From contig NC_067204.1 in assembly GCF_026262505.1 (NCBI RefSeq), positions 3,567,797 to 3,631,796 on the forward strand: a stretch of 64,000 nucleotides of DNA, in the 5' to 3' direction. A model generated the notes under the pieces. The model searched no databases. It worked only from the letters and a program-made list of their open reading frames with translations, and had not been told where the DNA came from. The translations under genes and the position numbers were made by a program. Source of the stretch: Trichomonas vaginalis G3. Taxonomy: Eukaryota; Parabasalia; Trichomonadida; Trichomonadidae. Shown here piece after piece: positions 1 through 9,254 of the stretch (positions are counted from its first letter, which is position 1; each line of letters starts with the position of its first letter).

Positions 1-410
1 TTATCCGCTAGTATTTTCCCTTTGAATCTCTTTACAATTCGAAATCAAATTCAAAACTCAGTAGAAGAAAGGAAGAATCGACTTACTACGGTTGTAATAC
101 GAATAAATACATATATTTAATTATTTTTATTTACATAATAATTGTTTGAAGCTCATATTCCATCAAATTTTTAAATAAAAACATTAAAATGTTGAAAATG
201 TTTATATATTTTAATAGGGTTTTGGCACTTTATTGAGGAATTACTACATACATAGTCGAACTGAACTTGATATTTTGAAATTTAAATTATTTATCAAAAT
301 TAAAATTTAACTTGAAATTTATAATTATTTAGTCATATTTTGCATAATTCTAAGTAGATTTTGTAAAAAATCAAGAAAGAAAAATTTTAACGTGCTTTAT
401 TTTTTCTTTT
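1..410. other. AT-rich flank left of the large element
   Basis: This stretch is very AT-rich with short homopolymers. I see no open frame with protein-like composition, no RNA-gene boxes and no clear repeat in it. It ends in a T-rich then A-rich run that abuts the left inverted terminus of the Polinton-like element, so it is best read as host spacer. Confidence 0.6.
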
Positions 411-422
411 AAAAAAAAAAAA

Positions 423-608
423 GGTAGTGGGGCTTCCAGGCACTTCGTGCCTTCTAGCCCTGATGTTGATGTTTAGTATAAATGAAGTTTTTATTCGGAG
501 GACTCTTCTTCTTCCTCCATTGCTTCTGGGAAGAAGCCTTCTTCTGGGTCGAAAACATTATATAATGTGTCGCTTTTCACAAATTATATATGTTTTCATG
601 TTTTGTCA
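423..608 (+). repeat. Left terminal inverted repeat of the Polinton-like element
   Basis: The outer block (423-463) begins with GGTAGTGGGGCTTCCAGG and matches the reverse complement of 25257-25297 with only a couple of differences. An inner block (567-608), which contains CACAAATTATATATG, matches the reverse complement of 25086-25128. The middle parts of the two arms differ in sequence and length, so each terminus is two conserved blocks around a diverged core. Confidence 0.85.
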
Positions 609-655
609 CTTTTCTGTCACTTTTCAGGGAAAAACATTTTTATTATTATATATAA

Positions 656-1474
656 ATGAATTTTACAAAACCACCGTTACCGTTCTTTGGAAATAAGAGT
701 AGATGTAAAGATATTATATTGAGAGAACTTAAGAAACTACCGAATGGTCTAACATTTGTAGATTTGTTCGGTGGAAGTTTCTATATATCCCATTTGTGTC
801 ATATAATATTCCCAGACTCAAAGATTATATGCAATGACTTCGACAACTATATGGACCGTCTCAAACATATTCCAGACACAAACAATATATTGAAAGAGTT
901 AAAAGAAAAGATACCTATAGGTAAGATGGAACGTATACCATTAGATAACAAAAATATTGTGAGAGAGGTTTTGAAAAAAGCAGAATATATAGACTGGGAT
1001 AGTATATCTGCTAGACTATTATATAGTGGTTCTATAAGAGTTCATGACATTGAAACACTTATGTCAAAAGTTTTATATCTTAACTATACAAATGTTTTCA
1101 AAGAGGACATAGAAAAATATATTGAGGGTATAGAGTTTGTGAGATGTCATTGGACAGATTTGTATGAAAAATATAAAGACAAGGAAAATGTTTTCTTTAT
1201 AGTGGACCCGCCGTTCTATAACACATGGGATTTTCAATACCAAGTAGACTGGACTTTGAGAGACTCTTTAGAAACTTTAGACGTTTTACATAACCATCCA
1301 TGCTTTTACTTTACATCCGATAAAAGTGGTTTGGAAACCGTTATGAGATGGTTAGAGGACATACATGACTATGAGTTTATATATGACAAGATAGAATATG
1401 AGAGAGGTCCTATAAACTGGAGAAAGTGTCACAATAAAGAAATTTTATTAGTAAGTAAATGTGGTTTGAAATAG
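656..1474 (+). CDS. DNA adenine-N6 methyltransferase, Dam/D12 class (element gene)
   Basis: A 272-residue protein that should transfer a methyl group from S-adenosylmethionine to adenine N6 in DNA. The sequence shows the D12-class N-terminal motif PFFGNKSR at about residues 9-16, a FVDLFGGSF AdoMet-binding motif near residue 35, and the catalytic DPPF motif near residue 185, in the order typical of Dam-like enzymes (usually 260-300 residues). It is the first gene inside the left terminus, reads inward, and its 3' end overlaps the next small gene. Methylation could mark element DNA or protect it from a nuclease such as the HNH protein at 7.4 kb; that pairing is inference. The frame is open throughout. 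Confidence 0.85.
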   Translation: MNFTKPPLPFFGNKSRCKDIILRELKKLPNGLTFVDLFGGSFYISHLCHIIFPDSKIICNDFDNYMDRLKHIPDTNNILKELKEKIPIGKMERIPLDNKNIVREVLKKAEYIDWDSISARLLYSGSIRVHDIETLMSKVLYLNYTNVFKEDIEKYIEGIEFVRCHWTDLYEKYKDKENVFFIVDPPFYNTWDFQYQVDWTLRDSLETLDVLHNHPCFYFTSDKSGLETVMRWLEDIHDYEFIYDKIEYERGPINWRKCHNKEILLVSKCGLK

Positions 1475-1590
1475 GACTACTTGTTTTAGGTTTTTTCCAT
1501 TGTGTCATTTATTTCTTTGACGTGGCAGAAAAGTACAGAGAATATGAAGATGAACCAATGCCTGCAAATGTTCAGTATATGTACTCGTAA
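1459..1590 (+). CDS. Small single-pass membrane protein, 43 aa (element gene)
   Basis: A short ORF starting inside the 3' end of the Dam gene (16-base overlap) and ending before the next gene. Residues 4-20 (EIGLLVLGFFHCVIYFF) form one strong hydrophobic helix, followed by a charged tail rich in E, D, K and Y. This is the layout of a type III or tail-anchored viral membrane peptide. No family was recognised. The overlap with an intact upstream gene and the clean membrane segment support it as real, but its length keeps it uncertain. Confidence 0.5.
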   Translation: MWFEIGLLVLGFFHCVIYFFDVAEKYREYEDEPMPANVQYMYS

Positions 1591-1613
1591 GAGATATTTT
1601 TATCTAATATTAA

Positions 1614-1976
1614 ATGGACGCACAGAACTTAGCGAATGCACAGCAACCTGGACAACCAAACCCAGAGAATATTCCAAATGAAGTTAGAATACAAACTGCA
1701 ATGGCAAACTATGGTCAAGTGCCAACAGATGTACAAATGCAAACTGCCATGTCAAATGACGCTGCGTTAGGTTTGCCACCATGGTATGCAAATATGAGAT
1801 GGAAAGAGTTTTATACAAACCCTGAAGTGGGATATAAACAACTTTATGCAGATGACGCGAACACAGGAGTTGACCCAGAATATGTTTTCTACCAGAGGAG
1901 AAACAGAATGTATGAGCTCCAGTTAAAGAATGCTATGGAACTCAACAGGAAACGTAAGAGACTAGGTGGACATTAG
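1614..1976 (+). CDS. Unknown element protein, 120 aa, Q/N/P-rich N-terminus
   Basis: The protein has a Q-, N- and P-rich first 60 residues containing an imperfect internal repeat (NEVRIQTAMANYGQVPTDV, then QMQTAMSNDA), a Trp/Tyr-rich middle and a basic C-terminus ending NRKRKRLGGH. It looks like a small structural or DNA-associated virion protein. No known family was recognised. The start follows a TTTTTATCTAATATTAA leader of the kind seen before many genes of this element. Frame open; composition is unlike random AT-rich ORFs. Confidence 0.6.
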   Translation: MDAQNLANAQQPGQPNPENIPNEVRIQTAMANYGQVPTDVQMQTAMSNDAALGLPPWYANMRWKEFYTNPEVGYKQLYADDANTGVDPEYVFYQRRNRMYELQLKNAMELNRKRKRLGGH

Positions 1977-1994
1977 ATTTTTACATATAGTAAA

Positions 1995-2237
1995 ATGGGT
2001 TTCTTCAGTAAGATAGGAAACTTCTTTCGAAATGTTGGAAGAGGTATATGGAATGGAATAAAAACCGTAGGAAGAGGAATTTGGAACGGAGTCAAAAATA
2101 TTGGTAAAAGGGTAGGTCAGTTCGTTGGTATTATACCTAAAGACCCTGAACCAGAAGAACAAGCTCCTGTTATACAACAACCTGAACCTGCACCACAGTC
2201 TAGTTGGCAACCAAATCCAACACCTCAACCGTATTAA
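1995..2237 (+). CDS. Small amphipathic, membrane-active type protein, 80 aa (element gene)
   Basis: The N-terminal half carries a repeated amphipathic unit (GRGIWNGIKTV followed by GRGIWNGVKNI) rich in Gly, Trp, Lys and hydrophobic residues. The C-terminal half is a proline/glutamine-rich tail (PEPEEQAPVIQQPEP). This resembles membrane-lytic or capsid-lining peptides of adenovirus-like and polinton-like viruses by composition only. It starts after a TTTTTACATATAG leader. A sister of the same design lies at 5881-6282. No family assigned; function inferred. Confidence 0.6.
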   Translation: MGFFSKIGNFFRNVGRGIWNGIKTVGRGIWNGVKNIGKRVGQFVGIIPKDPEPEEQAPVIQQPEPAPQSSWQPNPTPQPY

Positions 2238-2241
2238 AAAA

Positions 2242-3088
2242 TTATATTTTTACCGTTCGATAGTAGTTGTATATGAAACTAAGTTCTAAGTAAAACGCAT
2301 GGTATAATGGAATTATTCTTTTTCTTCCATCTGTAGTAAACCATACTTGAAAGTCTGAAATACTTCCACTTGGTGGTTCGTATAACTTTGTAGGTTTTTC
2401 GTAAAAGTCATTTGCCAAGCATAAGAAAGAGTTTTGGGCGCCAGAAAATGAAGCATGAACAATAATAGCAGCTGGTCGAAAACATCTTTAAATAAATATG
2501 GTTCATCTCTTGCATATCGACTGTAAATATTTGCTAAAGGAAGTTCGACTTTCTGATTTAACATTCTTTGCAAATAATACCATGACATTGCAGTGAATTC
2601 TGTATATATTTGTTCGTCTTTCTTTGGATTGTCTTCGTAGATTTGAAATGACACTTGTGAATTTTGTTTGTCATATACAATTCTCACATAAAGTGTGCTC
2701 TCGGTATTTGCATATTCATCAGCATATTTTGCATAACATGAATTTATTTTATCTTCTATATTTTTTAACGCAGTCTGTAGAGAAGATGAAAGGTCAACTT
2801 GTATTAGCTCAATTTCTTCCCACATTTTTCGTTTCCCTTCAGATATATAATCTATATGAAACCTTACAATAATGGAAAACTTTTATCTTCTACAGACACA
2901 AACTTCATTCTACGAAAGCCAATAGCTTTTGTGACAGATGGGTCTCTTAGCCATCTTAATGGGTAGTCAAAACGATAGCCTTCATGCTTTACGGTCTCTG
3001 TCTCAAACTTTTGACCGACATTAGTAAAAAGTTCATCTAATGGTTTAGTTGTAGCAACTCTTGAATTTTCTTTTTCTATTGGAAGCAT
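2242..3088 (-). pseudogene. Element protein paralogous to the one at 7994-8854
   Basis: The minus strand carries sequence clearly related to the 286-residue protein at 7994-8854. Shared features include the N-terminal TKPLDELFTN and RFDYPLRWL blocks, a central region with FQIYEDNPKKD, and a C-terminal FQ(V/T)-type block. It is a second, inverted copy of one gene within the element and appears broken by a small number of interruptions. Its divergence from the intact paralogue is large at the protein level, so the duplication is old relative to the element's present state. Confidence 0.65.
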
Positions 3089-3107
3089 ATTTTATCTAGA
3101 ATAAAAA

Positions 3108-4909
3108 TGTCAAATGAAACAGCGTCTATGAGAGAAATACAACACAACCGACAACTCATTATACAAGCTCTAAATAAGAACACAACAAACTTTTCAAAAC
3201 TATTCTAAGATATCTGAGTCATTGAAAGAAGGAAACTTAAAACTGACATTAAACCCAATGACAGATGAGTTTCTGTTTCAAGACAATAAGAACCATACTG
3301 TCTGTATAAATCCAACAAAAGGAACTTTAAACGAGAAACCTATATCTGAACTTCTTTTGAAAGCAGATATTGACAACAAAGCTGACAAAGAATATGTCAT
3401 TGAAAAAGTTCAAGAAGAACATGACAGAGCAGATGCAACATATGCAACGAAAGAACATACTCATCCTGAACTAGCAGACAAAACATATGTTGACAATAAA
3501 ATGTCAAGTGAAGTGACAAGAGCTGAAAACGAATATTCTAAAAAAGACTCATACACATTCTATATCTGAAATAACAGACTTACAAGAAACCTTAAACAGT
3601 AAAAGTGCCGTTGGACATACACATACCATTGCAAATATTACAAACTTACAAGAAACCTTAAACAGTAAAAGTGCCGTTGGACATACACATACCATTGCAA
3701 ATATTACAAACTTACAAGAAACCTTAAACAGTAAAAGTGCCGTTGGACATACACATACCATTGCAAATATTACAAACTTACAAGAAACCTTAAACAGGAA
3801 AAGTGACGTTGGACATACACATACATCTTCTGAAATAACAGACTTAAACGTTAGCCTTGAAAAGAAAGCAGATAAAACATATGTCAATGAAATATACCAA
3901 AGTTTGATAGGAACAACGAAAAATATTGAAACTATTGTTGGTGACTTTTCTGTCAATGAAGAAAACAAATATTTTAGATGGGAGTTTGTACACTCCTTAA
4001 AAAAATGGTATACGGTATAAACTCATTCCGAAAAATAACAATGAAATGTATGTAAGCTATATAAAGAATAATGGTACACAAGTTAAAGTTCCATTAGACA
4101 ACAACTGTTACTTAAACTTATATGGAGACGAACAAAAGAAATATTTAAGAGTTTATGAAATGGCAGGTATGACATTACCTAACCCAGCTCCAGCACCATA
4201 TTATTATGACTATGGTGTTGACGCACGTGTAGACCCAAAAAAGCAAACATTATATTTAGAATATTATAGATATAAAAGATATAATGCAATAGAAAAAAAC
4301 GAGAATAGTATATATATGAAGATGACAGAAATAAATATTATAGTCAAGATTTTACCTACCCTGAAAAACATAAGATTATATTATAAAAAATATTCTGACA
4401 CAAACCAGAAGAAACCTGAAATAGTTGCACTATATTTTAAGTTCAAAAGAGACAATCCTATAATATCTCATATGTTTGATTTAATGAACCCAGTAGGTTC
4501 TATTTATACATCTATGGAAGCAAGAGGTCCTCAAGTAATGTTTGGTGTTGGTGCATGGGAACAAATAGTCGACAGGTTTTTGTATTGTGCAAACTCTTCA
4601 AAGGAAACAGGTGGAAGTAAAACGATTTCAGGTGAAAATTTACCTGCACACAGTCACTACATAGATTTAAGTACATCTCAAGCAGGTTGGCATAAGCATA
4701 GATATTGGGATTGGTCAGGAATGACAAAAGGTCAAGGATGATGTTAAAGACGACGTTAAGTTTGCTATAAATTGTTACTGGGATGACACTCAGGGAGAGG
4801 AGAAGGAAACCATACACATTTCGTTTCAGGATATACGCAAACAACGGGACAAAGTAAAGAATACATGCCACCTTACATGACAGTTTACGCATGGTATAGA
4901 ATTGCTTAG
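3108..4909 (+). pseudogene. Phage-type tail-fibre / collar-domain gene in a eukaryotic element
   Basis: The region encodes a long fibrous protein. The first third has the KADKTYVD and ATKEHTHPELADK type segments common in phage side-tail fibres. The middle holds a 22-residue repeat (NLQETLNSKSAVGHTHTIAN). The last part has the signature of phage tail-collar/short-tail-fibre proteins: a GAWEQIVDRFLYCA block, then SGENLPAHSHYI, and at the very end MPPYMTVYAWYRIA, which matches the usual collar-domain ending. In phages such proteins bind the host surface. Here it would suit receptor binding by a virion, which is inference. The gene appears broken by several interruptions. It runs convergently against the integrase gene. 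Confidence 0.75.
3579..3838 (+). repeat. 66-bp tandem repeat inside the fibre gene, about 4 copies
   Basis: Four near-identical 66-bp units, each coding 22 residues with the GHTHT and NLQETLN motifs. The first three are almost identical and the last is more diverged. The unit length is a multiple of three, so copy-number change would lengthen or shorten the fibre shaft without changing frame. Confidence 0.85.
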
Positions 4910-5863
4910 TCGTCATTTTCAACTTCTTTAGCATATTCGTCAGGAGTTGTCTTATATTTGTTAGGAACTGTCTTTGAAAGTATACCACCTTGAACTTTGA
5001 CAAGTTTGAAACGAGGTCTGACAATAGTAGTTTTATCTTCTGCTTGCAGTGTGTACATTTTGCCATGTTTGCCTAAAACTTCATAATATTCTCTTGTATA
5101 CTTTCTTCTATTTTTACGAACACGAATGTGAGTACCTGTCGGGTTCCCATTGTTTCATAGTCAATAGTATTTTCATATGGGTCGCGTTTAGGTATTTCTA
5201 TTTTTACTTTGTCACCTTTCTTAAGTTTGAAGCCCGGCATTCTTTCTTGTTTGTCTCTTTTGACTAAATTATTAAATATATAGTCTTTCTCTAAGTCAGG
5301 GTTGTTTTTCATTTCTTCAGGGAGTGGTTTCCCAAACCTTTTTGTTTACGGCTATTGTAAATATTTAAAACTTGTCTCATCTTTGCCATGGAGAAGTGTC
5401 TATATTTGTCGTCATATGACATTTCATTTGCTTCACCACCTTGTGGTTGGTTTAAGTCTCTTAAGATTTTTATACAACTGTCAATGACACCAAGAGCAGA
5501 ATGGTTTTGGTCGACAATGAAATATTGGTTTACATTTTTTGAACGCAGATAGTTTTTAATATCATCTGATTTGAAAGAACTTTCACAGTCAGATGTCAGT
5601 TTTGTTGGATGGTATTTGTCAACGAATATTGTCAAAGCTGCTAAGATATCTAAAATATTTTTGGACTGTAATGGTATGGCTTCACAGTATCTTGTGTTTT
5701 GACCGACAAATATTAGCCAGTATGGAGGTCCATCTTCTCTATACCTCGGAATGTTTTCCAAGATATCCATAAACCAAGCATTTGGTGTTGAACTAAAGAT
5801 TTTTATCATGAGTGCTTTCTTTGTTGCCTTAGAAACATAGGGGTCCTTGTTTGGATTCGTCAT
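4906..5863 (-). pseudogene. Retrovirus-type DDE integrase of the Polinton-like element
   Basis: The minus strand encodes an integrase core of the rve type: WFMDI at the first Asp, LTSDCESSF at the second Asp, then a NHSALGVID-type block that occupies the place of the third catalytic segment. Downstream are a KKGDKVKIEIPKRDPYENT block (small beta-barrel or chromo-type C-terminal part) and a basic KTTIVRPRFKLVK tail. In Polintons this enzyme inserts the linear element into chromosomal DNA. It lies convergent to the fibre gene and divergent from the 5881 gene with an 18-base spacer. It appears broken by one or two interruptions. Confidence 0.8.
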
Positions 5864-5880
5864 TTTTTACCCTATAAGAA

Positions 5881-6282
5881 ATGGGTTTATTTGGCGCATT
5901 AGCAGGAGTTGCATCCAGATTTTTGCCCGCAGTGGGAACAATAGCCAGAGGTGTATTTGGAGTTGGAAGGAAGATTTTGAGTACATTAGGTATACTTAAA
6001 GAGAAAGCACAACCTATTATACAAACTGTACAGAAAGGTTGGGATGTAGCACGAGATGCAACAAATCTTATTCCAAATCCTGAAACAAGAGGAAAAGTTC
6101 AAGGATGGATGGACAATGTAGGAAGACAAGCAGGAAACTATTATAACAAAGCAAATGACTACTATAACCAAGCAGGACACTATATGGACCAAGGTGAAAG
6201 ATTCTTTAACAGAGGATATAACCATGCACAACAATGGGTAAACAATAACCAACCTCAACCGCCTCAAACGTGGGGAATGTAA
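5881..6282 (+). CDS. Amphipathic Gly-rich element protein, 133 aa, Tyr/Asn repeat tail
   Basis: Residues 1-45 form a hydrophobic, Gly/Ala-rich segment (GLFGALAGVASRFLPAVG) with scattered basic residues. A middle part follows, then a tail of YNKAND / YNQAGH / FNRGYN-like repeats ending in Q- and P-rich sequence. The general plan matches the smaller protein at 1995-2237. Proteins of this kind in related viruses line the capsid or disturb membranes, but that role is inferred. It shares a short bidirectional start region with the integrase. Confidence 0.6.
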   Translation: MGLFGALAGVASRFLPAVGTIARGVFGVGRKILSTLGILKEKAQPIIQTVQKGWDVARDATNLIPNPETRGKVQGWMDNVGRQAGNYYNKANDYYNQAGHYMDQGERFFNRGYNHAQQWVNNNQPQPPQTWGM

Positions 6283-6301
6283 AGTTTTTTACTGAGATGA
6301 A

Positions 6302-6454
6302 ATGAACAATACAGCATTGAGACAAATGGGTTCAAGATGGATTTGTCGACTTCCAGCAGTTACACAACGTGTTTGTCAAGTTCTTCCTATACCTCAGGAA
6401 GTTTTAGACCGACTTAAAAAACCTCAACAACCAGTTGAAAACAAACCAAACTAA
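6302..6454 (+). CDS. Small element protein, 50 aa
   Basis: A short open frame between two genes. Its start is preceded by TTTTTACTGAGATGAA, the identical leader found 20 bases before the next gene at 6474, which is the best support for it being translated. The product starts MNNTALRQMGSRWICR and has two cysteines and a Pro/Lys/Gln-rich end. No family recognised. Confidence 0.5.
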   Translation: MNNTALRQMGSRWICRLPAVTQRVCQVLPIPQEVLDRLKKPQQPVENKPN

Positions 6455-6473
6455 AATTTTTTACTGAGATGAA

Positions 6474-7057
6474 ATGACCGAAGAAGTTGAAACGGTAGAT
6501 TTGACACCACAAACAAAAAGTTCAGAACCATTGTCAAAACCTGTCAAAGAACTTACAGATGAAGAGAAAAATTCAATAATAGAAAGTGCCAGGTCTGGAA
6601 ATACAAACCCTAACTATAAAGTCACTTTTCATAGAAATGGAACGGCTAGTATCTCAAAAAAGAAACAGACTCTCACAAATAAAATATTGAAGTCTGAAGG
6701 AGCTTTCGAGACAACAGATGGAAAAGTTTACTTCACTGACCAACAGTTCATTATAGAACATCTCATTGACTTAGAGTCAAAATATTCTAAACTTTACAAC
6801 AAACACAAAAAGTTGAAAGGAAAACAAAAACAAATGGCATATGATATTATGAAGATGTTGACGACACAACTGTTCCTGCAGGTGAGGTAAAGTCAGAGGA
6901 ACCGAAAAGTGACGAAAAAACGATAGAAGAAGAAAAACCAAAAACTGAAGATAAACCAAAACCAAAGTTTAGTTTCCAAACTAAACCAAGTCAACCTTCA
7001 TTAGCTGGTATGGGTTGGCGTCAAAGACTTATGGCAGCAGGTGGTTATGTAAAGTAA
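6474..7057 (+). pseudogene. Unknown acidic/basic element protein
   Basis: The product begins MTEEVETVDLTPQTKSSEP and has a Thr/Lys-rich region and a helical YSKLYNKHKKLKGKQ segment. The far end of the region codes a Lys/Glu/Pro-rich linker and a GMGWRQRLMAAGG tail. Its leader is the same TTTTTACTGAGATGAA as the preceding small gene. No family was recognised. It appears to carry at least one interruption. Confidence 0.5.
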
Positions 7058-7089
7058 AGAAAAAAAAACATTTTTTTATTTTTATAAAA

Positions 7090-7341
7090 ATGCCCCCATA
7101 TAGAATGGATAGAAAGTCTGCTAGAATAAAAGCAGAGTTGCAAAGATATGGTTGGAGAGTTTCGAAGAAGTTTAAATATAGGAAGGGAAGACCCATAAAA
7201 GTCTATGACAAACTGGCTGGTCTTCGCTACGAAATGGATTTGGAAACAGCACGTGCCAATTATCCAAACAGACTAGAGAGGTTAGAAGAAGAACGTCTTA
7301 TGGACATGCCTTTCGATGTTAGTGAGCATTGCATGAAGTAA
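7090..7341 (+). CDS. Small basic element protein, 83 aa
   Basis: The product starts MPPYRMDRKSARIKAEL and is strongly basic in its first 45 residues, then acidic, with ANYPNRLERLEEER near the end. The ATG at 7090 is chosen because the TTTTTATTTTTATAAAA leader sits directly before it and the residues upstream look like translated spacer. It is a candidate DNA- or RNA-binding protein by charge only. No family recognised. Confidence 0.6.
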   Translation: MPPYRMDRKSARIKAELQRYGWRVSKKFKYRKGRPIKVYDKLAGLRYEMDLETARANYPNRLERLEEERLMDMPFDVSEHCMK

Positions 7342-7383
7342 AAATTTATTTTAAAAAAGTGACATTTTTTTATTTTATTTGAA

Positions 7384-7968
7384 ATGTACGCTGAGTTTGT
7401 TGGAGAAGACCGTTGGGAAACTTGTTTGTTAGATGAGAAATATGAAATTCACTGTTGTGAGTCATTTGAAGTCAGAAACAAAAAGACAAAAAGAGTTTTA
7501 AGCGAATGGGAGCGAAATAACGGATATGCTGTTATGAAGATGGGTGGAAAACACTATCTTAAACATGTTGTCATTGCAACTCATTTTATACTGAATCCTA
7601 ACAATTTACCTTTTGTAGACCATATAAACCGTATAAGAAACGACAATAGACTTGAAAACTTACGTTGGGTCACTCGTTCTGAAAACAATAAGAACAAAGG
7701 CAAATTTGGAGATATTGTATTCGAATTTGTCGACGAACCAGAAGATGAAACAATTGAAATTACAGACTATGGCAAGCATACGTTTGAGTTTTACTACTAT
7801 AGCGAAGAACAAGACTCTTTCTACTTTTATACCGGCGTAAACTATAGGAAATTACAAGTATATTTTACTAAGGCGGGCTATGCTTATGTAAACACTAGAG
7901 ATACAGATGGAAAAAACGTTCAAATACTTCTTAACAAATTCAAGAAGCTATATGGCATACCATTTTAA
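7384..7968 (+). CDS. HNH homing-type endonuclease, 194 aa (element gene)
   Basis: Residues 55-105 hold the HNH fold: a KHVVIATHF stretch, then VDHINRIRNDNRLENLRWV, then TRSENNKNK. This is the pattern of phage and giant-virus HNH homing nucleases, with His, Asn and Asn metal and DNA-contact residues in place. The N-terminal part resembles a small beta domain; the last 75 residues (FYYYSEEQDSFYFYTG onward) look like a DNA-recognition tail. Such enzymes cut DNA site-specifically and promote their own spread. The frame is open, and a T-rich leader precedes the ATG. Confidence 0.82.
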   Translation: MYAEFVGEDRWETCLLDEKYEIHCCESFEVRNKKTKRVLSEWERNNGYAVMKMGGKHYLKHVVIATHFILNPNNLPFVDHINRIRNDNRLENLRWVTRSENNKNKGKFGDIVFEFVDEPEDETIEITDYGKHTFEFYYYSEEQDSFYFYTGVNYRKLQVYFTKAGYAYVNTRDTDGKNVQILLNKFKKLYGIPF

Positions 7969-7993
7969 AACAATATATTTTTACATATATTAA

Positions 7994-8854
7994 ATGCTTC
8001 AGGCTGAAAAACAAAGAACAAAAGTAGCAGATACAAAACCGTTAGACTATATCTTTACAAATGCTGGTAGGACTATTTCAGATGAAGAAATTTCATCCCG
8101 AGTATACAGGTTTGACTATCCAATTCGTTGGCTTCAAAGTCCTTCAGATGCAAAGGCAATAGGATTTAGAAGAGTTTTGTTTTCAAATAGAACTAACGCA
8201 TTTATGTTCGCAGTATATTTTCATGGGCAGTATAAAGGTTCTGATGGTCTAATAGACAAATTTGACGAAATGAGGATCTTTACAGTTCGTTCAGACGAAA
8301 GTCTTGAGAAAACTCTAAATGACTTTCAAACTCAAATGAACAAATATTATTGGGAATTTCAAGAAAAATACGACTCTTTACTAAATGGAACATACTATCT
8401 GAAACTAGAATATGACAAGATGAACTCCACCGTTTCATTTCAAAAGATTGAAATTAACCCTCCAAGAGATACAGAGTTTTTATATTGGAAAGTAGACAAA
8501 CGTTCTTGGGCACAATTTCTTCGGTTACTAAACCAGAACGAACCATTACCACCAGATGGTCCATTTAAATTTATACTTCCACCAGCAGATTTGACAGTTT
8601 ATAGAAACGTGTTTGACCCTCAAAATGTTATGTGTCATGCAAGTTTCAGTTCAAGCAACAATAGTTTTCTATGTATTGGTAAGGACTTTTATGACTTTGC
8701 TTCTAAATTCTACGAACCACCTAGTAACAGTTTCTCTGACTTTCAAGTTTGGTTCACAACAAATGGTGTGCAACATATTATTCCATTGTACTATGACTTT
8801 TATCTCGAATTGTCTTTCATATATAACTACGGAAAAGTGCTGAAAAAGTATTGA
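7994..8854 (+). CDS. Unknown element protein, 286 aa, capsid-associated candidate
   Basis: An intact frame with a beta-rich, Phe/Tyr/Trp-rich sequence and no membrane helix. It contains RFDYPIRWLQSPSDAKAIGF, SNRTNAFMFAVYF and a C-terminal FQVWFTTNGVQHIIP block. A diverged inverted paralogue lies at 2242-3088. Beta-richness, size and the company of virion genes make a minor capsid or vertex protein possible, but I recognise no family and the call is inference. The leader TTTTTACATATATTAA matches other starts of this element. Confidence 0.6.
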   Translation: MLQAEKQRTKVADTKPLDYIFTNAGRTISDEEISSRVYRFDYPIRWLQSPSDAKAIGFRRVLFSNRTNAFMFAVYFHGQYKGSDGLIDKFDEMRIFTVRSDESLEKTLNDFQTQMNKYYWEFQEKYDSLLNGTYYLKLEYDKMNSTVSFQKIEINPPRDTEFLYWKVDKRSWAQFLRLLNQNEPLPPDGPFKFILPPADLTVYRNVFDPQNVMCHASFSSSNNSFLCIGKDFYDFASKFYEPPSNSFSDFQVWFTTNGVQHIIPLYYDFYLELSFIYNYGKVLKKY

Positions 8855-8860
8855 AAAATA

Positions 8861-9195
8861 ATGTTTAGGGTAGAAGGTTAGATCTAACCTCTTTTCTAAC
8901 CTGTTTTCTACCCTCTTGAATTTTCATGAATTTTATACAGAAAACATAGCACAAAAATAATGTTTAGGGTAGAAGGTGAGATCTCACCTGTTTTCTCACC
9001 TCTTTTCTCACCCGTTGAATTTTCATGAATTTTATACAGAAAATGCTTGTTTTGAGGTCGAGCCACTTTTGGCTCCACCGTATTCTTTCAACCAAAACTC
9101 ATGAATTCAGCAAAAATATAATTTAGGGTAGAAGGTTAGATCTAACCTCTTTTCTAACCTCTTTTCTACCCTCTTGAATTTTCATGAATTTTCCC
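8861..9195 (+). repeat. Palindrome repeat array, three units, forward orientation
   Basis: Three units each contain a TTTAGGGTAGA lead, a 16-base perfect palindrome, a series of shorter CTAACC/CTACCC half-sites and a GAATTTTCATGAATTTT end. The palindromes are AGGTTAGATCTAACCT at 8875-8890 and 9133-9148, and AGGTGAGATCTCACCT at 8974-8989. Both arms change together between the two forms. The same unit recurs in reverse orientation to the right of the next gene. Confidence 0.8.
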
Positions 9196-9254
9196 GAAAT
9201 AAAAAATAAAGTTAGTTTTATTTAAAAAATATTTTTTATTTTTATTGTAAGAAC

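Noticed and set aside
2624-2872. Plus-strand frame opposite the paralogue at 2242-3088
   Set aside because: It is antisense to a region with clear homology to the 7994 gene and has Cys/Phe/Leu-rich shadow composition.
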